Shown here piece by piece: positions 1 through 11,798 of a stretch of DNA of 64,000 nucleotides. Each line of letters starts with the position of its first letter. Position 1 is the stretch's first letter. Below the pieces are notes generated by a model. That model had not been told where the DNA came from. It saw only the letters and a program-made list of their open reading frames with translations, and did not search any database. Where the stretch lies: NCBI GenBank assembly GCA_012932295.1, contig JAAONU010000001.1, forward strand, positions 19,468,120-19,532,119, given 5' to 3'. A program made the position numbers and the translations under genes. This DNA comes from Cyclina sinensis (lineage: Eukaryota > Mollusca > Bivalvia > Venerida > Veneridae).

Positions 1-1510
1 AATAAGTAAAGGCTCTATGACAGAAAGTAGAAATATCTATTATAAGCTATGGTGACCTTGACCTTAACCCAGTGACCTCAAACCCTACCCATGGGTAGAC
101 GTCCATGCAAGGAACCTATATACTGAATATCAAAGATATTGGTCTATAAATGAAGGCTCTATGTGGTACAGTAGATAAATCTATTTTTAGCCTCCTTGAC
201 CTTTAACCTAATCTAATAATTTCAATAAGCTTGATAAAGCTTGCTTCATGCCAAATTTTAAAATTCTAGGCAATGTTGTCCCAGACAAGAAGATTTTTAA
301 AGATTTTCTTCTATACTGCTATTTAAAACTTGTGACCTCTCGAGGGGGGCCAATAGTGACCCCAGGGACATTTTTCAAACAAACTAGGTAGAAGTTTACT
401 AGACAATGCTGCATACCAAATATCTAAGCTGTAGGCATTGAGGTTTCCAATAAGAAGATTTTTAAAGATTGCCTTTTTTACATATTACAGGCCCCCGGGG
501 CGGGGCCAATTTTTACCCTGTGGCCAACATATATATAATACTTGTAAAGGTTCTCTACACAATACTCCTGACCTAATATCTAAGGTCTAGTCCTATTAGT
601 TTGGAAGAAAAATGATTTTTCATGTTTTTACCTTTATAACTATATGTAAACCAAGAGAACCCTGGGGTGTGGCCAATTTTGACCCAGGGGGCATAATTTG
701 AACAAACTTGGTAGACATCAACTAAACAATGCTGCATACCAAATATCTAAGCTGTAGGCATTGAGGTTTCCAGTAAGATTTTTAAAGATTGCCTTTTTTA
801 CATATTAAGGGCCCCCGGGGCGGGGCCAATTTTGACCCCGGGGCCAACATATAAACAATACTGGTAAAGGTTCTCAACACAATGCTCCACACCAAATATC
901 TAAGGTCTAGTCCTATTAGTTTGGAAGAAAAATGATTTTTCATATTTTTCCTATATAACTATATGTAAACCAAGAGAACCCCGGGGCGTGGCCAATTTTG
1001 ACCCAGGGGATATAATTTGAACAAACTTGGTAGACATCCATTAGACAATGCTACATACCAAATATCTAAGCTGTAGGCATTGTAGTTTCTGAGAAGAAGA
1101 TTTTTAAAGATTTCCTATATAACCCTATGTAAAATCAATTGACCCCCGGGGTGGGGCCAAATTTGACCCCAGGGGCATAATTTGAACAAACTTGATAGAG
1201 TTCGACTAGACAATGCTACATACCAAATCTTAAGGCTCAGAGCCTTGTGGTTTCAGACAAGAAGATTTTCAAAGTTTTTCCTTTAAGTTGCCATAGCAAC
1301 CAGAGTTCTTGATGGAATTGAATTCTTTGAACAACTTTGGTAGAGCTTCATGCAAGGAACATCCCAGGCAAGTTTCATTAAATTTGGCCCATTGGTTTCA
1401 GAGGAGATGTCGTTTAAATGAAAAGTTGACGACCGACGGACGGATGGACGACAGACAAAGACCGATCAGAAAAGCTCACCCTGAGCAGTTTGTGCTCAGG
1501 TGAGCTAAAA
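1..1510 (+). repeat. Composite dispersed bivalve repeat, hairpin-ended
   Basis: Imperfect tandem units of roughly 170-330 bp. Each carries a GGGGCGGGGCCAATTTTGACC-like block, an 'AACAAACTTGGTAGA' block, an 'AATGCTGCATACCAAATATC' block and an 'AAGAAGATTTTTAAAGATT' block. The first 200 bp match, in reverse orientation, the units at 45,350-46,200. The right end (about 1,430-1,510) has a GACGGACGGATGG microsatellite, then a hairpin (AGCTCACCCTGAGCA...TGCTCAGGTGAGCT) followed by AAAAA. The reverse-complement family start is at 7,930. It has no coding potential. A Helitron-like origin is possible because of the terminal hairpin followed by CTAA, but that is inference. Confidence 0.8.
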
Positions 1511-1639
1511 ATTATGACGGGGGAGTAATGCCAGGGCTGGGGGGTCCCCAAGCAGAGGGGAGGTTGGAGGAGGGGGGAGGGGAAGTACTTACCAATCCTA
1601 TCTAAGTTAAAGTTTATTTCTAGGCTTAAGAAGTTTTTT

Positions 1640-1642
<3 letters not shown>

Positions 1643-1688
<46 letters not shown>
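1643..1688. repeat. (TA)n microsatellite
   Basis: Uninterrupted TA dinucleotide run of about 46 bp between repeat fragments. The short ORF reading 'YIYIYIYI' on the minus strand is only this microsatellite translated. Confidence 0.97.
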
Positions 1689-1692
<4 letters not shown>

Positions 1693-1699
1693 GTATATA

Positions 1700-2040
1700 G
1701 TATAAGCAAAATCAAGTGACCCCTGGGGTGGGGCTAATTTTGACCACCAGGGACATGGGTACCAACAATCTTTGCAGGTTTCTTGCTGGTGATCAAGTAT
1801 TCCAAGTTTGAATGGAATATCTTTGACACTTTTTGAGAAATGGACATTAACAAAAAGGTTAACCAATAAATTTTAAGTTGAGAAAAGGGGCATAACTTTG
1901 CAAAAATAAATTTGAGGGTTATCTGCCCTTGAGAAATGGTGTTGCATTTTGATAGTGAACATTTATTCCTAATTTGAAGTAAATGGCTTTGATAGTTTCT
2001 GAGAAATGGACCTTAACAAAAAGGTTAACTGACGCCAACG
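1700..2040. repeat. Dispersed repeat fragments
   Basis: Begins with a diverged copy of the 'GACCCCTGGGGTGGGGC' block seen at 1-1,300. It continues with two copies of 'GAGAAATGGAC.TTAACAAAAAGGTTAAC' (about 1,836 and 2,008). There is no gene. Confidence 0.6.
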
Positions 2041-3033
2041 AGGGGGTCATGACAATAGCTCCACTTTTTTCTTCACTGCCAAATATAATCCGACCAGAAA
2101 CTCCTGATGATATGCACAGCTAGGTTTGGTGACAAACATTTCTGTGTAGTTTCAATGAAATCCTCCAGTGGTTTTGTATTGTTGGAAACCCACGTTCGAT
2201 CCATTACATTTCACTCTATTTATCTACCGTGGGACAATTGGTTGGTAAAATTTCACACTCATGAATAATTCATTACCTACTTTCATTGGTTTCCGAAAGA
2301 TTTCCCTTGCACAATCTAAGCCAATGAAAGTACTTGTTACAATTTGCCTTTCGCGCCCATGTTTTCTTGGGAAATATGTCTATTTTAAGTAACTTGTCAT
2401 TATTCATACTCTTCACACTGAAGAGTATCTATTTGTATTGCGGAATCTCATTCGACGAGGAGTTACTTCCCGTTGCTAATAAATCTTCATGAAAACGAAT
2501 AATCTGCAGTCAATTTTCCCACGGTACATAATGTAGTTGTGCGGAATATGTACCGGGGGTCACCGACGATGGTGGTTTTGGAGATGAAGTGTGTACAAGA
2601 TTTTGATATAGAAGTTGACTAAGTGCCCATAACTCTGCCAAAAATAATCTGAGCAGAAACTCCTGAAGATAAGCACCACAAGGCTTGATGACAAACATTC
2701 CTGTGAAGTTTCAATGAAATCCTCCAAGTGGTTTTTGAGATGAAGTGTGGACAAGATTTTAAAACATTGTATAGAAATTATAGTAAAAAATGACTAAGGG
2801 CCAATAACTCTGCCAAAAATAATCTGAGCAGAAACTCCTGAAGATAAGCACAACAACGCTTGATGACAAACATTCCAGTAAAGTTTCAATGAAATTCTCC
2901 AAGCGGTTTTGGAGATGAAGTGTGGAAAAGACTTTAATATAGAAGTTAGAGTAAAAAAATGACTAAGTGCCAATAACTCTGCCAAAAAAAAAGCTGTGCG
3001 GAATCTCCTGACGATATGCACAACTAGGCTTGG
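2040..3033. repeat. Tandem ~165-bp dispersed repeat (family 2)
   Basis: Diverged units contain 'GGTGACAAACATTCCTGTG', 'TTTCAATGAAATCCTCCAAG', 'GGAGATGAAGTGTGGACAAG' and 'CATAACTCTGCCAAAAATAA'. The same family recurs at 16,560-17,200. It continues at 3,726-3,860 on the other side of an inserted transposon. Minus-strand ORFs here (for example 2,794-3,069) are repeat translations. Confidence 0.8.
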
Positions 3034-3725
3034 GTAAAGGGTCAACTCGGCCCTATACCAACTCGGCACGGGTCAACTCGGCACGGGTCAACTCGGCCCA
3101 CTTTTAAAAAACATATTCAATGTATTTACTTTTTCTTGTACATTGTACTTCTGCAGAATTAAAGTATATTTAGAGGAAATTCATTACGTTTATTCTTGCA
3201 GATTCGTTAAAAATTTATATAGTACAAATGTGTTTCCTTTGACGCTTTTTGTTTGTAAAGTAATCTTTAAAAAAAACACACAAAAAAAAAACGTGTTAAC
3301 TTATTATCACAAGATTCTAATTAGTTGCAGGTGGTCATTTATCAAATTTGAATGATTGCGTACATGTACTGCATTTATTAACATGCAATGTATTTTGCAA
3401 TGTCACAATGATGGCTTGTAATAAGTTTTTATAACCCAAATCATTGAAAACTCTTTCATTACTTCAACTTAGTCTTCAACTTAGTACTTCCAAAAGTCAA
3501 TACTGACTATACTAGGCATACTACCAAAAATGTAATAATAATTTAAGAAAACATCTTTCCACGTTTGTTAATAAGTCCATATAATAATTATGTGGTTCCA
3601 ATAATAAAACAAACTAATATATTAATAAATTGAAAAGTGGGCCGAGTTGACCCGTGCCGAGTTGGAATAGGGCCGAGATGACTCGGTGGTCGAGTATGTT
3701 TTAGGGCCGAGCTGACCCTGATTCC
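3034..3725. mobile_element. Non-autonomous TIR transposon (MITE) with TSD
   Basis: A 692-bp element. The left end carries GGGTCAACTCGGCCC and repeated AACTCGGCACGGGTC motifs (to about 3,105). The right end (about 3,630-3,720) carries their reverse complements (GTGGGCCGAGTTGACCCGTG). It is flanked by a 9-bp direct repeat TAGGCTTGG at 3,025-3,033 and 3,726-3,734, the expected target-site duplication, and it interrupts a family-2 repeat whose unit resumes on the far side. The interior is AT-rich with no transposase ORF. The TSD length suggests a hAT- or MULE-type source; the superfamily is not determined. Confidence 0.8.
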
Positions 3726-3860
3726 TAGGCTTGGTGACACTCCTGTTAAGTTTCAATGAAATCCCTCAAGCTATTTTGGAGATGAAGCAAATGCTCAAGT
3801 GCCCATAACTCTGCCCCAAAAAAAATTGAGCGAAATCTCCTGACAAACTGGTAAAGATCC
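3726..3860. repeat. Family-2 repeat, continuation
   Basis: Resumes the repeat broken by the insertion: 'GTTAAGTTTCAATGAAATCC' followed by 'GGAGATGAAGC' and 'CATAACTCTGCC'. Confidence 0.65.
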
Positions 3861-4516
3861 GGGAGAAAGTATGACTGATTTACAGCAATTGGGTTCAGAG
3901 GAAAAAATCCAGACTTTCTAAAAGCGGACTGCAAGTTCTCGGTTGACAGTGCTTTAGAATAAGCACTGCATGCCAGCTTACCTATATCATCTCTAGTAAT
4001 TGACCTTGGTATGTGAGTGCCTTATGGCTTTGCATGTGTGAAACAATTACAATTTCTTTACCTCCAAGTGTCTGTGAATTCGTCAAATTCCAGTCTGCAG
4101 CGAAAATTTCGCGGAATTTTTTACCCAATCAAACGGCGTGTTACAAATCGACCACAACAACAACAACTAAACCGGAAGTCAAGAGTGACAGTTAGGTGCA
4201 AATAACGAAATTGAGAATTTCGATTGATTTTTATGGAAACGGTAATAGATGGAAAGTTGTTACCAGTTTTTAAAATAAATGTATATTCTATGAACAGGGA
4301 CTGGTGTTTATCACCAGTTGGCCGTCTGAATGTGAAAATAAGCGGTTAGGTCGGTCCTCTTTTATTGTAGCTTTTACCGTTTGTTGATATTTTACTCATG
4401 TTGTTATAGTCGGTGATTTGTTTGCATCTTGCCGACTCAAAATAAATCTTATTGTATTGTATTGTACTGATATTTTAAATATTTGGTTTGTAGGCACCTT
4501 CATGTCTTGAATTAGA
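3861..4516. other. Unannotated AT-rich stretch
   Basis: No splice-consistent exon, RNA gene or clear repeat seen. It includes a short TTGTA-type microsatellite near 4,450. Confidence 0.5.
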
Positions 4517-4524
4517 AAATGAAA

Positions 4525-5113
4525 GATTTACCAACATTACAAATCGTTAACACGACAAATCGGTAACATGATTTTATATAGTAAAAAAGGAGAAATCGGT
4601 AACAATAGAAATATTGTATGTACCCTGAAAGGTGATAAAGTAGGTGTGAAAAGGCATGCAGGGGTACACTGCTCATCATAGAAAGGTGTTAACAACACGT
4701 TAAAGAAGTTATTAGTTTGTCTTAGGTAATCATAATTTATATAATTTGTGTTTGTCATGTAATTATCATTATTAAAATTATTGAAATTGATTCTATAATA
4801 TTATAATCATAGTTACTAATAACTATGTCGAAGGTTATAATGTATTCAATGATTATGGCTAGATCTTTGATTTAAATCAGTTTATAATCTAATAACGGCA
4901 ATGTGTTAAAATATATAAAACTTTTACACAACACATAAGGTTTCAATACTCAATATTTCAATAACTTACATCTGTTCATACCTACTCTATCACTATCTCA
5001 ACTCTAAACAATTACCAACAATATCTCTATTGTTACCGATTTCTCCGTTTTTTTACTATATAAAATCATGTTTAACTTACCGATTTGTCGTGTTACCGAT
5101 TTGTTCGGTTACC
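4525..5113. mobile_element. Second TIR element (MITE) with putative 8-bp TSD
   Basis: Terminal inverted repeats of about 90 bp: left 4,530-4,615 contains CACGACAAATCGGTAACATG and GGAGAAATCGGTAACAATAG; right 5,018-5,113 is its reverse complement. The flanking octamer AAATGAAA occurs at 4,517-4,524 and 5,114-5,121. The central ~400 bp is AT-rich and non-coding. It is unrelated in sequence to the element at 3,034. Confidence 0.75.
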
Positions 5114-5349
5114 AAATGAAATACTGCTTCATGTACATGTATTTGCTTACATCTACATCTACATTGTACTGCTTCACAATCAACAATTGATTATACTAAG
5201 CAGGCACGTTGTCTAAGGAATAGCTGTTAAAGTATGTTAAGTGCAAAGTTACTAGAATTTCAAAATAAAAGAAACTACAAAACTAAAGTTAAAAAGGTAA
5301 AAACAGTGTATAGATTAAGAACTGGTGGAAAGGATGCAGCTGCCCACAG

Positions 5350-5400
5350 CCAAATTTCTCAGGTGAGTGATCCAGGGCCATTATGGCCCTCTTTTTACTG
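5350..5400 (+). repeat. Dispersed-repeat 3' end with hairpin
   Basis: CTCAGGTGAGTGATCCAGG followed by the hairpin AGGGCCATTATGGCCCT and CTTTTT. The same end is seen at about 9,462 and 46,372. It lies just upstream of the first exon of the following gene. Confidence 0.6.
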
Positions 5401-5484
5401 AAATGCACTATTGAAGAATTAAGAAAATTGCTGTTCATCATCATTCTTACAGGTGGGCAAGTGACAGGGTCAGCATCGGTGTCT

Positions 5485-8400
5485 ATGATGGCAGGGACAG
5501 AAACCTTAAATGTGATACTGGCCTTAATATTTTGCATAGACCTTGTATGTGCAGGTATGTTCCTTTAGATTAATATAAAATGTAAAATCATCTTCCAGAA
5601 TTTAATATATATATATTTTTTTTTGTATTTCACTTACTTGTATTTTCTCTTGATAAGTAAATATTGTTTGGCTTTAGAGTGATATGCCATCATGCATGAT
5701 GGGGAAGTGTTTACCAATAGAAGTGATACATTTTTGTATATTTATTGCTGATTCAGGTCAGATATCATAATAGTGTTATTCATACAAATGAATAATTTTT
5801 ATTTCAGACTAAGACATGTGTACTTAAATTTGAGTCACCTTTTAAAAAATGCAATGGTTACATTTCTCATGTATGTTAAGATTAAAATGTTTTCTTGAAG
5901 AGCATTACTTGAACTATGACTTGATTTGGCTTTGAATTGACAGTAGCTTAATTTTGTTGTCTTTTCAGAGTTGTCAATTACTGTGAGTAATAGTACTTGT
6001 GGAGGCAGTGTAAATCTTTACCAGGTACAAACACTTCATCTAAATTACTATGGAGCAGAAATTGGTGATCCGTCCAAGTTTACATATACCAAGGATAAGT
6101 CATGTCTCTACAATGTCTCTTTATCTTCTAGTGAGGAGTATGAGATGTGTGTATATCTGAAGTTGAAGAAACATCAAAGCCCCTGGGATCTAGCTTGTAT
6201 AAAAAGTTTGAAGGTTTTCACAGAAAAGTTTTACAATGTTTACATGCCAAGTGTGAGTATCTTGTTAGAGGTACAGGTTGTTTTTCCATCTGTGCCATTG
6301 TAAGATTATTCAGCAATGGCTTCAGTGTAAACAAAATTATCTGAATTATCATCATTACATTATCATTATCGTCAGGGACTTCAGTGACACAAGAGAAGAA
6401 CACTACTAAACTTTGGTTGCTTATGCTTGCACAGATATTAGTGCTTTACAGAAACTTAACAACATATAGTACCCATTTTCTTTTTTCCAGTTATACAGAG
6501 TTTTAAGTAAAAAAATACTGAAAACCATTTTTATTAAACTAGTTCTAGTGTAAGCACTGTATAAGTTAGAGTATCATCTCCTTTTTTTCCATTTTAGCGA
6601 TATACTTGTTCAGATTTTAAACCTCTGTGTACAAGTGAAAGAAACATGTATCTGCTGTTCAGTCATGTCCCTTCGCTTCATATCCTTCAAAGGGATGTCA
6701 GCATAGAGCTGGATGTATATTTTCAAAGAAAAGGTAAATAACTTGTGCAAATTGGCTTGTTTAAAAAGGCTGCATTTTTTAATGATTTGCAGATATTGCA
6801 AGGACATTATAGTCTCCACATTGCTGTTTTGTCTGTTGCACTATTTTATTAAGGCAGACACAGACTGAAATTCAATGATAGGAAGAGAAGGTATTGTTTT
6901 TCAAATAGTAACTTTCTCTTTGACTTTGTCACAAATCACATTACTTAGTCATTATTTTTGTCTGACTGAATTTTAAAGGGTAGCGAAAGTAAAAAATTTC
7001 AAATGTATATTTTAAATCAACTCCTCCTTTTATTTCATAATCCAGGATATTACGAAAATCTGCGGTTTCCAAATACATGAATTTTGACTTTTAAAATCGA
7101 AAATTGAAGTTGTCCCTTGGTTTATCGAGGATGCCATTGTTGCAAAAATACATGGCGAGAGAAAGCAAAACTTAAGATTTGTGATGTTAATGTGGTCAAT
7201 TGGAGAATGGAGGAGGTGTACACATCATGATTCTTAGATTTCATCTAAAGAAATTGTTGTATTTTTATCTGGATAAATAATGTATCTCCTCATCTTAAAA
7301 CAATTCAGTCTGTACAAAATACACCTTGGTTAACTAAATTATCTATTCGTTTGACGCTCTGTTCATATACAAATCTTAGATCCGCTGACAGAAGAAGGCA
7401 TGTCTCATAATACTTTTAGACCATTCATAAAAAGGAATACCAACTGTATTATTCTTCAGTTCATACAATCAATACCTGGATTAATCTAATTATCTGCTAA
7501 TATGAAGCTCTGTCCGTAGAAAAAACTTAGATCCACAGTCAAAACTTAGATGCTGTAATAAGTCACACCCTTAGTTGTCAATGATTTTGTTTAACAAAAT
7601 ATAACGCAATTTTTACTTTAAAGTCTGGTTATTTTTGAAACTCCAACTTTTTTCTGTATCATTATTTTATTTGATTTATTATATCCTTTGGACATATTTC
7701 TAGTTTCTGATATATATTGATAGGAGAAATGTATTACCTGTAAATTTTGCTTCAAGATAAACGAAGCCCATTTCACGAAGTCGTCTATCGACCACTTTTT
7801 CGACGATTTTTCGTCCACCATGGTAGTTGCGAACACAAGGGAGGCAACTAATGAATATTGGTAATGACTAATCTGCATGAGTCTTTCACACCCAGCGGGC
7901 AAAACTAATGCAACATGGATATTGTTTTTAGCTCACCTGAGCACAAAGTGCTCATGTGAGCTATTGTGATCTCATGTCTTCCGTCGTCGTGCATATGTGC
8001 GTCAACATTTTCCTTTAAACAACATCTCCTCCTAAACCACTGGGCCAAATTTGATGAAACTTGCCTATGTTGTTTCTTGCATTAAGCTCTACCAAACGTG
8101 TTCAAAGAATTCAATTCCATACAGAACTATGGTTGCTATGGCAACCAAAAGGAAAAACTTTTAAAATCTACTTCTCTGAAACCACAAGGCCTAGAGCTTA
8201 GATATTAGGTATGAATAATCATCTAGTGGACCCCTACCAAGATTGTTCAAATTATGACCCTGGGGTCAAAACTTACCCCGCCCTAGGGGTCAGTTGATTT
8301 CACATAGATTTATATATGGAAAACTTAAAAATCTTCTTGTCAGAAACTACAAGGCCTAGAGTTTAGATATTTGGTGTGCAGCATTGTCCAGTGGACCTCT

Positions 8401-11400
8401 ACCAAGTTTGTTCAAATCATTGCCCCTGGGTCAAAAATGGCCCCACCCCAGTGGTCACATGTTTTAGGTAGAGTTATGTAGGAAAAACTTAAAAAATCTG
8501 CTGCTCTGAAACACCAAGGGCTATACCTTCAATTGTTGGTTGTTATGTCTCCTTCCAACCCTGCCCTTCTGATGGAGACTTATTGTTTTTGCCTTGTCCA
8601 TGGGTGTCTGTTTGTCTGTCTGTCTTTCACACTTCATTTCCTTTCAATAACTTGAGTACCAGTTGACCCAAAGCCTACAAACTTCACAGGGTTATTGCCC
8701 TAATTGAGTACAAAAAATCCCTTTTGATTTTGGATCAGTAGGTCAAAGGTCAAGGTAAGAGGGACCTCTCGAGTGAAAACCGTTTCCACTCAATAACAGG
8801 ATTACCATTTCACCCAGAGCCTCTAAACTTCATAGGATGATTGCTTTTACTAAATAGAAGAACCATATTGTTTTTGGGGCTAGTATGGTAAAGGTCAGGG
8901 TCACAGGGACCTGAATAGTGAAAACTATTTCTGCAGAGTAACTGTAGTACCATTACACCCAGAGCCTTCAAACTTTATAGGATAATTGTATTAGAAGAAC
9001 TCTATTGTTTTTAGGGTCCATAGTTCAAAGGTTAAGTTCACAGGGACCTGTAGAGTGAAAACTGTTTCTGCTCAGAAACTGGAGTACCATTTTACCCAGA
9101 GCCTTCAAACTTCATAGGATGATTGTCTTTACTCAGTAAAAGAACCCTATCATTTTTGGGGTCAGTAGGTCAAAAGTCAAGGTCACAGGGACCTGTAGAG
9201 TGAAAACTATTTCTTTTCAGTAACTTGAGTATCATTCCACACGGAACCTTCAAACTTTATAGGGTAATTATATTAGAAGAACCCTGTTGTTTTTGGGGTC
9301 TGTAGGTCAAAGGTCAAGTCACTGGGACCTGTAAAGTAAAACTTTTTCTGCTAAAAAAATTGAGTACCATTACACCCAGAGTCTTCAAACTTATTGCAAG
9401 CTTATTCAAACTTGCACCTATAAAAACCAATAACGATATTTGTAACATGAGCAATGAGACTCAGGTGAGCAATTTAGGGTCATCATGGCCCCCTTGTTTT
9501 CTTTTTATTGATTTAATTATTAAATTAATATGGATCTATGGACCCCAACCCACCCCAATAATTTTTGTATTTGACAAAGACCCATGACCCATAATTATGA
9601 TTTTTTAAGGACCCCCCACCACCACCACCTTGCATAATATTTAATTTCCTGTTCACCCCATGACCAACAATTAAAAATTTTGGGTGCCGTCACCTCCTTC
9701 CTTACACTTAATACTGGAATTGCCCATAAACTCATACTATGTGTATTCCTATAGTTCTAACTAATAATTGCAAAGAGATGAAAAAATTACATAAGTTCTT
9801 CTTTTCATTTCAGCAACAACAACAACAGTTTCAATGCAGACTACAGTGGTACCATCCTGGACAGAGAATGAATTGAACAGCACCCTGGGTTTTTTATCAA
9901 CTCGTATTATAATCATTGTGATAACCTGTGTCCTTGTTGCCTGTTGCTGTGGCTGCTGTTACTTTCAGTGTTGTTGCAGGGATAATCGTAATGGTAAAAT
10001 GTACTAATAGTTTCATTGTTTCTCACAATAACTTAGAACAAACTATATGTATCAGTTTGAAAAATGAAGGATAAACCCTTACGGTAAAAATCATACCTCT
10101 GTGGTCACAGGGTTGAGGTCACCGACTTAAAATTACTGTAACTCCTTATGCCTAGAGGGTTGTAGATTTGAACCCTGCCAATGTCTTAATACAGCCAAGG
10201 ATAAATTGGGTTAAGTAAGTCACCAACACAGAAGAGTGGATTACCTTGTGAACACTTCAGAGGTAATCTTGCTGAATGTTGGTCAAATTTTTTGTCATGA
10301 ATTTTTGGAAGAATTAAACTTGGTTAGTGGAATCAAAAACTAGGTCACCAGTCCAAATCAACAGAAAAACTTGTGAACATGCTAGAGGATATACCGGTAA
10401 TGTTGACCCAGTCTTCATAAAACTTGCTCAGAATATTTTCAAAATGATATCTTGAATAAGTTCTTAACTGGGTCTCATTGGGTACAAAACAAGGTCATAG
10501 CCCAATTTAAAAGAAAACCTTTTAGACATGCTAGAGGCAACTTCTTATACCCATTCTTACTAACACATGCTGAGAATGCAAAATTTAAGCTTAAAAATAT
10601 TAAACTCTTAACTTCAAAAACAATAACTTCAGGCTTTAATATGGCTTGAAAAAGGAATAAAAAATGATGTTCGAATCCATGACTCTCATTTAAGTGAAAT
10701 GATCAGTTAAGAGCTAATTGACTGTAGTCTATTGACTATTGTCTATTGACCCTATTCATGTTAATGCAGTTAATTTACAGTACAAAGAAAGTACATGTAT
10801 ATGTAAAACTTTTACTTCTGATTCATTTCTGTGACAAAAACTAAGTAAGTATGTTTTAAAGTCTTCTACACAAATACAATTTGAATTTTATATGTATCAG
10901 CATTTTCCAAATGCATCTGTAAACAATGTGTGAGTCAGTATAGACATTTGACATGAAAGCAATGTGAAAACCATTTTCCTATTTCAGCTCAGACCCAGTC
11001 ACAGGATGTAAATAATCAACATGAAGTAGATAACACAGAATCTGTTAGAATGTTACAGACACCACCCACTCTGGTTGTTTATCCACCGCCAGAAAACAAC
11101 AGTACAGCAGGTGCTTATGGAGAACCACCAGACTATTACTCAGTTTGTCCGAATGGGTTCAGACCAGACGATGGGAAAACAAGGAATACAATGCCTTATA
11201 ACACATCAGGTATGCATTACAGTTTTATGAAGACATTAAAAGTGCAATTAGTGGTGTGCTACAGAATTTAACACCATTTTATTATATTCCTAGCATCCTA
11301 TATTACCTTCTTATTGTGACACTTGACAGGAAATATGCCCGTATCTGTGTTAGGGCTAAGGCACGTTACATTTAGTTAATCATTTCTCTTTTTTTGTCAA

Positions 11401-11798
11401 GTGCACATGTCTCTTTTTGATAGTTTTGTCAGGAATTATGTTATTAGATTCGTAATAGATATTTAATGATTTCAAGAACTTTAATTGGCAAATATCCATT
11501 GTGCACACCTTCAGCATGAGTACTGATATGAACCTAAGCAATCATCAAGTAGAACTTGTTTAAGTTGTAAGAACTTGTTCACAATCAGTATAAGGGTATA
11601 AACTCGGTAGGAAAGGCTGTTTTTGGCTACAATAGTAGTTTGTAAGTCTGTTAGGATGTGTAAATGCAGAAAATGCATTAAACTGTAACGCTGTTCAAAC
11701 AGGTAATTCATATTTCACTATTTTTTCCCCTATAAACAGGTTTTGAAGAGGAAAAAGTGACACCAAGTGCCCCTCCACCACCATATCCAGGAATTTAG
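5485..11798 (+). CDS. Type I membrane protein, divergent CUB-like ectodomain and PPxY tail (6 exons)
   Basis: Coding exons, all GT-AG and phase-consistent: 5,485-5,554; 5,969-6,252; 6,598-6,733; 9,814-9,993; 10,988-11,209; 11,740-11,798 (951 nt, 316 aa). Residues 1-23 form a signal peptide (LNVILALIFCIDLVCA). The ectodomain (about 24-188) has six cysteines and begins CGG. Its C-x-x-x-V, C-V-Y-L and MYLLF...V.IELDVYF strand pattern resembles a divergent CUB fold. NST (two sites) and NVS are N-glycosylation sequons. A Thr-rich stalk leads to a transmembrane helix at about 189-213 (RIIIIVITCVLVA), followed by a Cys cluster (CCCGCCYFQCCC), a likely palmitoylation site. The cytosolic tail has PPDY (270-273) and PPPY (310-313), class I WW-domain ligands, so recruitment of Nedd4-type ligases is plausible. 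The layout resembles Shisa/WBP1-type adaptors, but the ectodomain is longer. The ATG pair at 5,485/5,488 is the likely start; no upstream stop confirms it. Confidence 0.82.
7738..7821 (-). CDS. Candidate first coding exon of a minus-strand gene nested in an intron
   Basis: 28 codons, MVDEKSSKKWSIDDFVKWAS..., open from an ATG in an ideal context (ACCATGG) to a GTAATA donor at phase 0. The 'KWSIDDFVKW' stretch looks like the start of a SAM-type or similar helical domain. It lies inside intron 3 of the membrane-protein gene, on the opposite strand. No convincing downstream exon was found, so it may be an exon remnant or chance. Confidence 0.3.
7927..9500. repeat. Long hairpin-bounded dispersed repeat in intron 3
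   Basis: Starts TTTTT then a near-perfect hairpin AGCTCACCTGAGCAC/GTGCTCATGTGAGCT (7,930-7,962). It contains reverse-oriented copies of the 1-1,500 units (to about 8,530), then five or so units of about 170 bp marked by 'GAGTACCATTTTACCCAGAG', 'CTTCAAACTTCATAGGATGA' and 'GTCACAGGGACCTGTAGAG'. It ends CTCAGGTGAGCAATTTAGG plus a GGCCATGATG-type hairpin at about 9,476-9,493. It is a near-complete copy of the composite family. Confidence 0.8.
10095..10230 (+). mobile_element. tRNA-derived SINE fragment
   Basis: Has a Pol III A-box-like start (CTGTGGTCACAGGG) and a B box (GATTTGAACCC, 10,163-10,173) at tRNA spacing. It does not fold as a canonical tRNA and lies in intron 4 of the membrane-protein gene. 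Confidence 0.5.
10240..10640. repeat. ~110-bp unit dispersed repeat in intron 4
   Basis: Three to four diverged units with 'AGGTCACCAGTCCAAATCAA', 'CTTGTGAACATGCTAGAGG' and 'CATAAAACTTGCTCAGAAT'. The ORF at 10,452 is a repeat translation. Confidence 0.6.
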
